Below are positions 14,923-21,537 of a DNA stretch of 21,537 bases, one piece after another; position 1 is the stretch's first letter; each line of letters opens with the position of its first letter. Below the pieces are notes generated by a model, which was not told the DNA's origin, made no database searches, and was given only the letters and a program-made list of their open reading frames with translations. Origin of the DNA: WTXA01 sp041741995 (GTDB lineage Bacteria; Bacillota; TC1); the NCBI GenBank assembly GCA_041741995.1, contig JBGSJN010000069.1, positions 1 to 21,537 on the forward strand, read 5' to 3'. The translations under genes were made by a program, and so were the position numbers.

Positions 14923-15522
14923 ATGATTGGACATATTAAACCATTACTTAATTTAATAGGAGAATTAAAAAGACTTCCTGGTATTGGTCCAAGAAGTGCT
15001 GAAAGAATAGCTTATTCAATATTAGATATGGATGAAGATGCAGTAGCAAGTATAGGAAGAGCCTTGATAGATGCTAAAGCAAATATTAAACGTTGTCCTA
15101 TCTGTTTTAGCATAACTGATGATATTCCCTGTAGAATATGTCAGGATTCTACAAGAGATAAAAGTATTATATGTGTAGTGGAGACAGCTAAAGATGTAAT
15201 CGCATTAGAAAAAGCGGGCAACTTCAGAGGTTACTACCACGTGCTTGAAGGTTCATTATCACCTGGAAGAAATATTGGACCCGACAATTTAAGAATCAAA
15301 GAATTGTTGGAACGGTTGGATAAAGGCAGTTATGAAGAAGTGATTCTAGCCCTCAATTCCAACGTTGAAGGTGAGGCGACGGCCATGTACCTTGGAAGAC
15401 TTCTAAAGCCATTCTCAATTAAGGCAACTAGAATAGCTCACGGTCTACCAATAGGCGGTGAATTGGAATTTGCCGATGAAATGACTTTAATGTATGCATT
15501 TGAAGATAGAAAAGAACTATAA
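14923..15522 (+). CDS. recR: Recombination mediator protein RecR
   Basis: RecR (199 residues, normal length) works with RecF/RecO to load RecA on gapped DNA. Domains in order: helix-hairpin-helix (LPGIGPRSAERIA, residues 18-30), a four-Cys zinc finger (C58, C61, C70, C73), a Toprim domain (about 81-170, with VVETAKDV and LALNSNVEGEATA) and the C-terminal GLPIGGELEFADE segment. The ATG at 14923 is chosen because it gives the family N-terminus, MIGHIKPLLNLIGELKRLPG; its ribosome binding site is weak (TAGGT 14913-14917, overlapping the ybaB stop), so it probably depends on translation of ybaB. An in-frame TTG at 14896 has GGAGG two bases upstream, but the spacing is poor and the extra residues do not fit. 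Confidence 0.95.
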   Translation: MIGHIKPLLNLIGELKRLPGIGPRSAERIAYSILDMDEDAVASIGRALIDAKANIKRCPICFSITDDIPCRICQDSTRDKSIICVVETAKDVIALEKAGNFRGYYHVLEGSLSPGRNIGPDNLRIKELLERLDKGSYEEVILALNSNVEGEATAMYLGRLLKPFSIKATRIAHGLPIGGELEFADEMTLMYAFEDRKEL

Positions 15523-15533
15523 AGGAGTAGGGT

Positions 15534-16736
15534 ATGAGCAAAATTAAAATGAGTAATCCAATTGTTGAAATAGATGGAGACGAAATGACCAGAGTCATTT
15601 GGGATGGAATCAAGGAAGAACTAATAAAGCCTTTTATTGAATTAAATACAGAGTATTATGATTTAGGTCTAAAGAATAGAGATGAAACTAACGATCAAGT
15701 TACAGTTGAAGCAGCTTTAGCCACAAAAAAACATAAGGTAGCAGTAAAATGTGCCACTATAACTCCAAATGCCCAAAGGGTTAAGGAATATGATTTAAAG
15801 GAAATGTGGAAAAGTCCAAATGGGACTATCAGAGCATTATTAGATGGAACAGTTTTTAGAACTCCAATAGTTGTAAAGGGTATTGAACCATTTGTTAGAA
15901 CCTGGAAAAAACCTATAACTATTGCCCGTCATGCTTATGGGGATATATATAAGGATGTAGAGTTAATTGCAGATGGAGCTGGTGATGCTTTCTTAAGTTT
16001 CAAGGGGGCAGATGGCAAGGAAGATAAGATATTGGTACACAAATTCAAAGGTAATGGTGTTCTTCTAGGAATGCATAACCTTGATTCATCAATTGAAAGC
16101 TTTGCTAGAAGTTGTTTCAATTATGCCTTGGATGTTAAAGAAGATTTATGGTTTGGTACAAAAGATACAATTTCAAAAAAATATGATCATCACTTCAAAG
16201 ATTTATTCCAGGAAATTTTCGATAAAGAATACAAACAGAAATTCAAGGATACTGGTATTGAATATTTCTATACCTTGATTGACGATATTGTTGCTAGAGT
16301 TATACGTTCAGAAGGGGGTATGATTTGGGCCTGCAAGAATTATGATGGAGATGTAATGAGTGATATGGTTGCTTCTGCTTTTGGGAGTTTAGCCATGATG
16401 ACATCGGTTTTAGTATCTCCTGATGGTTATTATGAGTACGAAGCCGCACATGGTACCGTTACTAAACACTATTATCAACATTTGAAGGGTGAAAAAACAT
16501 CAACTAATTCAATGGCAACAATTTTTGCCTGGTCAGGTGCTATAAGAAAAAGAGGGCAAATAGATAACGAGACTGAATTGATTTTATTTGCTGATAAACT
16601 TGAAACAGCTGCTATAAAAACGATAGAAGATGGTTTAATGACAAAGGATCTTGGTTTGATGTCTACATTAGACAATGTTAAGATATTAGAGACTTTCGAA
16701 TTTTTAAGGGCAATTAGAAAGAATATGGAAAACTAA
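15534..16736 (+). CDS. icd: Isocitrate dehydrogenase (NADP+), eukaryotic-type homodimeric family
   Basis: Oxidatively decarboxylates isocitrate to 2-oxoglutarate in the cytoplasm, mainly supplying glutamate carbon and NADPH in a fermentative cell. At 400 residues it belongs to the group containing human IDH1 and Thermotoga IDH, not the E. coli type. Visible family features include KSPNGTIRALLDGTVFR (residues 93-109), ARHAYGD with R132 (same number as human R132), Y139, K210 (human K212), metal ligands D250 in LIDD and D273/D277 in YDGDVMSD, and HGTVTKH (306-312), where NADP contacts the 2'-phosphate. K311 replaces the usual Arg; NADP is still likely but not certain. It has AAAGGAG at 15521-15527 and lies 11 bases after recR, so it is in the same operon. 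Confidence 0.95.
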   Translation: MSKIKMSNPIVEIDGDEMTRVIWDGIKEELIKPFIELNTEYYDLGLKNRDETNDQVTVEAALATKKHKVAVKCATITPNAQRVKEYDLKEMWKSPNGTIRALLDGTVFRTPIVVKGIEPFVRTWKKPITIARHAYGDIYKDVELIADGAGDAFLSFKGADGKEDKILVHKFKGNGVLLGMHNLDSSIESFARSCFNYALDVKEDLWFGTKDTISKKYDHHFKDLFQEIFDKEYKQKFKDTGIEYFYTLIDDIVARVIRSEGGMIWACKNYDGDVMSDMVASAFGSLAMMTSVLVSPDGYYEYEAAHGTVTKHYYQHLKGEKTSTNSMATIFAWSGAIRKRGQIDNETELILFADKLETAAIKTIEDGLMTKDLGLMSTLDNVKILETFEFLRAIRKNMEN

Positions 16737-16792
16737 GATATATATTTGAGATTAATAACAAAAGGATTTAAGAGGGTATGATTACTAAGGGC

Positions 16793-16798
16793 TATAAT
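16793..16798 (+). promoter_or_regulatory. Possible -10 element upstream of PFOR
   Basis: A perfect TATAAT lies 35 bases before the PFOR ATG, but there is no recognisable -35 at 16-18 bases and no TG extension. No terminator is seen between icd and PFOR, so read-through from the ybaB-recR-icd unit is also possible. Confidence 0.3.
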
Positions 16799-16820
16799 AA
16801 AATGGACGAGTATGTCGTAC

Positions 16821-16826
16821 AGGAGG
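16821..16826 (+). promoter_or_regulatory. Ribosome binding site that sets the PFOR start
   Basis: AGGAGG lies 6 bases before the ATG at 16833. An in-frame ATG at 16812 lies upstream of this site and would add seven residues that do not fit the family N-terminus. Confidence 0.85.
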
Positions 16827-16832
16827 AAAAAA

Positions 16833-19800
16833 ATGGGAAAAATCAAAATAACAACTGACGGAAATGGTGCTGCGGCACATGTTGCTTATCATTACACTGA
16901 TGTAGCAGCTATCTATCCAATTACGCCATCATCAAACATGGCTGAAAATGTAGATGAATGGGCTGCAAAAGGCCGAAAGAATATTTTCGGACAAGTTGTT
17001 AGAGTTACGGAAATGCAATCTGAAGGTGGAGCGGCAGGAGCTGTTCATGGTTCCTTGTCTGCTGGTGCTTTAACAACTACATTTACTGCATCACAAGGTT
17101 TATTACTTATGATTCCAAATATGTATAAAATAGCCGGTGAATTATTACCGGCAGTTTTTCATGTAACTGCTAGAAGTTTAGCTACACATGCTTTATCAAT
17201 TTTTGGAGATCATTCTGATGTTATGGCTTGTAGACAAACAGGATTTGCTATGTTGTGTTCTAGTAGTGTTCAGGAAGTTGCGGATCTGTCTATTGTTGCT
17301 CATATGGCAGCTATCAAAGGTAGCCTTCCATTTGTTAACTTTTTTGATGGATTTAGAACATCGCATGAGATACAGAAGGTAGAGGTTTTAGAGGAAGAAG
17401 AATATAGGAGTTTCTTACCTTATGATGAATATATTGATTTTAAAAGTAGAGGCTTGAACCCTGAAAGACCAGTGGTTAAAGGTACTGCTCAAAATCCTGA
17501 TATTTTCTTCCAAAACAGAGAAGCTGCCAATTCGTTTTATGATAGATTGCCTGGGATAATTGTAGAATACATGGATAAAGTCACTGAAGTTACCGGAAGA
17601 AAATATAGCCCGTTTGTATACTATGGTCACCCAGAAGCTACTGATGTTGTTATAGCCATGGGATCTGTGACTCAGGCCTTGGAAGAAACTGTTGATTATT
17701 TAAATAAGCAAGGGAAAAAAACAGGTGTCCTTAAAGTACATCTATTTAGACCTTTTGTTAAAGAGTTTCTCATGGATGCGATACCTGCATCAGTAGAAAG
17801 AATTGCAGTTTTAGATAGAACGAAAGAACCTGGGGCCTTAGGTGAACCTTTGTATCAAGAAGTTAGATCTGTATTTTATGGTATGGATAAAACACCTAAA
17901 ATAATTGGTGGTAGATATGGATTAGGCTCGAAAGATGTAAACCCTTCTGATTTAAAAGCGGTTTACGATAATTTAGCGGGGGAAATGAAAAATGATTTCA
18001 CAATTAGCATTATTGATGATGTTACTTATAAGTCATTGGATTCAATAGATAAGATATATACAATACCAGAAAGTACTATTAACTGCAAATTCTTTGGTTT
18101 AGGATCAGACGGAACAGTTGGTGCTAACAAGTCAGCTGTTAAGATTATTGGTGATAATACAGAGCTTTTTGTACAGGCATATTTTTCATATGATAGTAAA
18201 AAATCAGGAGGAGTAACAGTATCTCATTTGAGATTTGGGGTGGAACCAATCAAATCAACTTATTTGATTGATTCTGCTGATTTTGTATCATGTTCCCAAA
18301 GGTCATATTTAAGACAATATGATGTCTTGGAAGGCATCAAAGAAGGTGGGGTTTTCTTGCTGAACACTCCATGGACCAAGGATGAAATAGATAGCAAACT
18401 ACCTGCCAATATAAAGAGGCAACTTTATGATAAAAAGATTAAGTTTTATATAATCAATGCTTTAGGAATTGCTGAAGATGTTGGTCTTGGTAATAGAACT
18501 AATATGATCATGCAAGCTGCATTCTTCAAGTTATCAAAGGTTCTTCCAATTGAAGAAGCGATTCGACTTTTGAAGGATTCAATTGCAAAGACCTATGTTA
18601 AAAAGGGCGAGAGTATAGTTAGGATAAATAAGGAAGCTGTCGATTTAAGCTTAAGTTCTTTAATCGAAGTGGAAGTCATTGATAGCTGGAAAGATTCAGA
18701 GGATGTGGCTGCCACATTGATTGAAACTCCAAGCTTTATAAAAAATGTCTGTGCCCCTATGAATGCACAAAAAGGTGATGCCATACCTGTGAGCGCATTT
18801 ATTGGACGTGAGGATGGTCATTTCCCTCTTGGTACAGCTGCTTATGAAAAACGAGGTATAGCTAACAAAGTGCCTAAATGGTTAGCTGAAAAGTGTATTC
18901 AGTGTAATCAGTGTTCATTTGTCTGTCCTCATTCAGTTATAAGACCATTTCTTTTAGATGATGAAGAGAGAAAATCCTTTAAAGGGACCTTGTTAGAACC
19001 AAAAGGCAAGGAACTCAATGGACTTAAATACAAAATACAAATCAGTCCTCTTGATTGTACCGGTTGTGAGAACTGTGTTCACACATGTCCGACTGGTGCC
19101 TTGGAAATGAGTCTTTTAAAAGATGAACTTCATGAACAAGATAATTGGGACTATATGTTGAAGAAAGTTAGTATAAAAAGAGATAGAGTTGATAAAGATA
19201 CTGTTAAAGGCAGTCAATTCTTGCAACCTTATCTTGAGTTTTCAGGTGCTTGTGCAGGTTGTGGTGAAACTCCATATATCAAAGTTGCGACTCAGCTTTA
19301 TGGGGATCAAATGATTATAGCCAACGCAACAGGTTGTTCTTCTATCTGGGGAGCATCTGCACCTTCAACCCCTTATTGCACTAATAGTGAAGGTAAGGGT
19401 CCAGCTTGGGCAAATTCCTTATTTGAAGATAATGCTGAATTTGGACTTGGGATATTGATGGGCGTAACGCAAAGAAGACGAAAAATCAAGAAACTTTTAA
19501 AAAAACTTAAAGATATGAAAGTTAATAGAGAAATAAAATTTGCTATTGAAAATTGGTTGGAAAATTATAAGGATACAACCGGTTCAAGACACGCCTCCAA
19601 GAAATTGGTGTTAGCGTTGGAAGAGGGGGTATTCCCTCAAGATGAAAAGGTGCTTGTAGACAATATTATAGCTTGTGATTATTTGATGTCTAAGAAATCA
19701 ATCTGGATAGTTGGTGGAGATGGTTGGGCTTATGATATAGGTTTTGGTGGGCTTGATCATGTTTTAGCTTCTGGTAAGGATGTTAATGTATTAGTTTTTG

Positions 19801-20354
19801 ATACTGAAATATATTCTAATACAGGTGGTCAATCTTCTAAAGCAACACCTTTAGGTGCGACTGCTAAGTTTGCTGCAGGAGGGAAGGCTATTAGAAAGAA
19901 AGATCTTGGCCTGATGCAGATGACTTATGGTCATATTTATGTGGCCCAAGTAGCGATAGGTGCAAATAAGAATCACTTCATGAAGGTATTACAAGAGGCG
20001 GAGAGTTATAAAGGACCTTCTTTGATAATAGCCTATGCTCCATGTATTAGTCATGGAATCAAAGGTGGTATGGTAGATACTATGAAAAGAGAAAAAGATG
20101 CAGTTGAGTCAGGATATTGGCATTTATATCGCTATAACCCTGATCGAAAGTTGACAGGAGAAAATCCATTTACTTTAGATTCTCCAAAACCTACCAAGCC
20201 TTTCAAGGAATTCTTAAGTCATGAAACTAGATATACGTCTTTGATAGGTGTAAATAAAGAATTGGCAGAACATCTGTTTGACGCTGCGGAAAAAAATGCC
20301 AAGGAGAAATATCATATGTACAAGACATTGGCAGACGGTAATTTTCACTTTTAG
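16833..20354 (+). CDS. nifJ: Pyruvate:ferredoxin (flavodoxin) oxidoreductase, single-chain
   Basis: Oxidises pyruvate with CoA to acetyl-CoA and CO2 and passes electrons to ferredoxin; the central step of clostridial fermentation, oxygen-sensitive and cytoplasmic. At 1173 residues it has the full fused architecture: pyruvate/thiamine domain at the N-terminus (with AIYPITPSSNMAE), central gamma-like domain, a two-cluster ferredoxin domain and the C-terminal thiamine diphosphate domain. Cluster ligands are visible: C688, C691, C694, C698; C742, C745, C748, C752; and the proximal cluster C807, C810, C835, C1071. The thiamine diphosphate motif starts at GGDGWAYDIGFGGLDH and continues to YSNTGGQSSKATP. 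No missing key residue. A lipoprotein gene starts 8 bases after the stop and is likely co-transcribed. Confidence 0.97.
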   Translation: MGKIKITTDGNGAAAHVAYHYTDVAAIYPITPSSNMAENVDEWAAKGRKNIFGQVVRVTEMQSEGGAAGAVHGSLSAGALTTTFTASQGLLLMIPNMYKIAGELLPAVFHVTARSLATHALSIFGDHSDVMACRQTGFAMLCSSSVQEVADLSIVAHMAAIKGSLPFVNFFDGFRTSHEIQKVEVLEEEEYRSFLPYDEYIDFKSRGLNPERPVVKGTAQNPDIFFQNREAANSFYDRLPGIIVEYMDKVTEVTGRKYSPFVYYGHPEATDVVIAMGSVTQALEETVDYLNKQGKKTGVLKVHLFRPFVKEFLMDAIPASVERIAVLDRTKEPGALGEPLYQEVRSVFYGMDKTPKIIGGRYGLGSKDVNPSDLKAVYDNLAGEMKNDFTISIIDDVTYKSLDSIDKIYTIPESTINCKFFGLGSDGTVGANKSAVKIIGDNTELFVQAYFSYDSKKSGGVTVSHLRFGVEPIKSTYLIDSADFVSCSQRSYLRQYDVLEGIKEGGVFLLNTPWTKDEIDSKLPANIKRQLYDKKIKFYIINALGIAEDVGLGNRTNMIMQAAFFKLSKVLPIEEAIRLLKDSIAKTYVKKGESIVRINKEAVDLSLSSLIEVEVIDSWKDSEDVAATLIETPSFIKNVCAPMNAQKGDAIPVSAFIGREDGHFPLGTAAYEKRGIANKVPKWLAEKCIQCNQCSFVCPHSVIRPFLLDDEERKSFKGTLLEPKGKELNGLKYKIQISPLDCTGCENCVHTCPTGALEMSLLKDELHEQDNWDYMLKKVSIKRDRVDKDTVKGSQFLQPYLEFSGACAGCGETPYIKVATQLYGDQMIIANATGCSSIWGASAPSTPYCTNSEGKGPAWANSLFEDNAEFGLGILMGVTQRRRKIKKLLKKLKDMKVNREIKFAIENWLENYKDTTGSRHASKKLVLALEEGVFPQDEKVLVDNIIACDYLMSKKSIWIVGGDGWAYDIGFGGLDHVLASGKDVNVLVFDTEIYSNTGGQSSKATPLGATAKFAAGGKAIRKKDLGLMQMTYGHIYVAQVAIGANKNHFMKVLQEAESYKGPSLIIAYAPCISHGIKGGMVDTMKREKDAVESGYWHLYRYNPDRKLTGENPFTLDSPKPTKPFKEFLSHETRYTSLIGVNKELAEHLFDAAEKNAKEKYHMYKTLADGNFHF

Positions 20355-20362
20355 GGGATAAT

Positions 20363-21283
20363 ATGAAAAAAAGAAGTTTTGGTTTAATAGTTACTATCTT
20401 TGTTTTTATGTTGTTTACAACAGGATGTGGGATGATTAATAAAGAAGATGAAGGTCCGGTTAAAGTGGGCCTTCTTCTTATGAGTTCACCAGATGACAAG
20501 GATACTGAAGGTTATTATGGCTACAATGCTTTAAAAGCCTTAGAAAATAAATATGGGGTTGAAATTGCCTACAATGATAATATTAAAAATGAGAGTAATG
20601 CAGGTTTTCTGTTAAACAGCTATGGTAAAAAGGAATATGATCTAGTTATTGGCATTGGAAGTATGTTCCAGGAACCAATGCTCGATGTAGCTCCTTCTTA
20701 TGTGAATACTAGATTTGTTTGTATTGGTGGCGAAGTTAGTGAGGATAATGTTTTGTCCTATACACTTCCTGTTGATAATATAGGTTATATTGCAGGTGTT
20801 TTAGCAGCAGGTTTTAATGAAAACAAAAATAATGGGATAGCCTATGTTCAAAACGAAATGGGGGCCAACTATTATGATGGGTTTTTAAAAGGAGTCAGGG
20901 AAGTTAATAGTCAAACCCCTGTAATGGAGTTTCTTCTAAAAAGTGATGACACATTTACGGGTGTTGTTGATAAGTTCAAAGGTAATAATATAGGGATAGC
21001 TGGGTTAATGTTTTATTCTTCTTCTTTTGAGACGGTTTTGGGTGATCGGGCATATTTATTCACCACTTATGGTGGAGGCATTGATGGTATAGAGGTGCCA
21101 AGAATTATTATGAATTACGATTTGCTTTTAGAATCGGTTTATCTCGAGTATTTAAAAGGATCTAAAGGTGGAGAAAATATTAGCTTAAGTCTAGATGATA
21201 AAATATTAAGTGTTTATGGTCTTGATCTAGTAGATACAGCATATAGAGCAAGAGTTGAAGCCCTTTTACCTACAGGTAATTAG
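20363..21283 (+). CDS. BMP-family (Med/PnrA-like) lipoprotein
   Basis: A 306-residue exported lipoprotein. The N-terminal signal has a lipobox-like end FTTGC, with Cys22 as the lipidated residue (the -3 position is Thr, which is atypical). The mature part follows the BMP-family substrate-binding fold: KVGLLL start, YDLVIGIGSMFQEPMLDVA, RFVCIGGE, VDNIGYIAGVLAAG, and the C-terminal strand-helix pattern. BMP proteins such as PnrA bind nucleosides for ABC import, and the related Bacillus Med affects competence. Here the usual N-terminal ligand motif (DxSFN-like) is replaced by DDKDTEGYYGYNA, and no ABC ATPase or permease is nearby. The ligand is therefore unknown. The ribosome binding site (GGGG 20354-20357) overlaps the PFOR stop, pointing to one transcript with PFOR; a terminator follows. 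Confidence 0.8.
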   Translation: MKKRSFGLIVTIFVFMLFTTGCGMINKEDEGPVKVGLLLMSSPDDKDTEGYYGYNALKALENKYGVEIAYNDNIKNESNAGFLLNSYGKKEYDLVIGIGSMFQEPMLDVAPSYVNTRFVCIGGEVSEDNVLSYTLPVDNIGYIAGVLAAGFNENKNNGIAYVQNEMGANYYDGFLKGVREVNSQTPVMEFLLKSDDTFTGVVDKFKGNNIGIAGLMFYSSSFETVLGDRAYLFTTYGGGIDGIEVPRIIMNYDLLLESVYLEYLKGSKGGENISLSLDDKILSVYGLDLVDTAYRARVEALLPTGN

Positions 21284-21297
21284 TGTTTTTGACTTAT

Positions 21298-21328
21298 AAT
21301 GGAGAATCATTTTGATTCTCCATTTTTT
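21298..21328 (+). terminator. Rho-independent terminator after the BMP lipoprotein gene
   Basis: ATGGAGAATCA (21299-21309) pairs with TGATTCTCCAT (21313-21323) around TTT, extendable by A21298-T21324, followed by a T-run to 21328. It separates the metabolic genes from the rRNA promoter. Confidence 0.88.
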
Positions 21329-21375
21329 ATTTCATAATTTATACAGAAAAAAGCAAATTAATTTTCAAAATAGGG

Positions 21376-21404
21376 TTGACCTTGGGGTGGTAAAAGGCTA
21401 TACT
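21376..21404 (+). promoter_or_regulatory. Strong promoter of a ribosomal RNA operon (with A/T-rich UP-like region)
   Basis: TTGACC (21376-21381), 17-base spacer, TATACT (21399-21404), each one base off consensus. The preceding 40 bases or so (about 21330-21372) are very A/T-rich with A-tracts, as in UP elements. Transcription should start near 21411. No open reading frame of note follows; the downstream sequence looks like an rRNA leader. Confidence 0.8.
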
Positions 21405-21410
21405 ATTAAA

Positions 21411-21537
21411 GCGACCAAATGAAGACGGTAGCAAGGTCATTGAAAACTGAACAATAGAAGAAGAAGAATTAAAGAAACAACGTCAATGTAAAGTAAAGAG
21501 TCAGATCTCGAAAGAGGTCACGGATACACAACGAAGA
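21411..21537 (+). other. 5' leader of a 16S-23S-5S rRNA operon, cut by window edge
   Basis: The segment 21435-21453, GGTCATTGAAAACTGAACA, resembles the boxA-like antitermination and processing sequence found in Firmicutes rRNA leaders. A small hairpin GATCTC-GAAA-GAGGTC (21504-21519) follows. No protein start with a ribosome binding site is present. The 16S gene itself is not reached, so this is identified by resemblance and by the strong promoter. Confidence 0.7.

Noticed and set aside
21377..21439. TGACCTTG (21377-21384) and CAAGGTCA (21432-21439) as an inverted repeat around the rRNA start site
   Set aside because: One arm is the -35 itself and is not transcribed, so it cannot form an RNA hairpin. 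An 8-bp match in this span may be chance; without conservation data I do not call it an operator.
1..21537. Defence system, mobile element, CRISPR array or tRNA
   Set aside because: No integrase, transposase, direct-repeat array, tRNA-like cloverleaf or compositional break was seen; nearly every gap is short and every gene but the first has a recognisable family.

Overview
The window is an AT-rich, gene-dense stretch of chromosome with every gene on the + strand. It looks like a low-GC Gram-positive anaerobe, most likely a member of the Clostridia. The reasons are strong AGGAGG-type ribosome binding sites, several TTG starts, SpoVG, a split transketolase, a single-chain pyruvate:ferredoxin oxidoreductase (PFOR), FtsEX beside secreted LytM-type hydrolases, and a Firmicutes-style rRNA leader at the right edge. 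I cannot name the genus. I see no mobile element, CRISPR array, tRNA or complete rRNA gene, and no gene-free gap reaches 300 bases (the longest is 254).

Layout. (1) Positions 1-1728 hold the 3' part of a helical TPR-like repeat protein that starts outside the window. (2) A good promoter (1733-1761) begins an apparent eight-gene operon: the two transketolase subunits, ftsE, ftsX, three consecutive secreted M23 (LytM) peptidoglycan hydrolases and an S41 C-terminal processing protease. It ends at a hairpin terminator (9405-9428). (3) uvrB follows directly after that terminator, with no obvious promoter of its own. (4) A second good promoter (11412-11440) drives a five-TM LTA-synthase-like protein overlapping ispE by 13 bases. 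(5) spoVG stands alone with its own terminator. (6) A promoter whose -35 lies in the loop of the spoVG terminator drives ybaB-recR-icd. PFOR and a BMP-family lipoprotein follow and may be part of the same transcript or have a weak promoter of their own. (7) After a terminator at 21298-21328 comes a near-consensus promoter and a leader typical of a ribosomal RNA operon. The 16S gene should lie just past the right edge.

How the genes fit together. Region 2 is mainly a cell-wall remodelling module: FtsEX is the ABC-type transmembrane switch that, in known systems, activates coiled-coil peptidoglycan hydrolases, and the three LytM proteins are its likely clients or relatives. Region 6 joins recombination repair (YbaB, RecR) to central metabolism (isocitrate dehydrogenase, PFOR).

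Most of the window is ordinary housekeeping DNA, and I do not see a clear new defence or mobile system. The most unusual item is the protein at 11460-13217. It keeps the architecture of an LTA synthase / phosphoglycerol transferase, but nearly every catalytic position I can align is replaced, so it is probably a pseudoenzyme with a structural or regulatory role.
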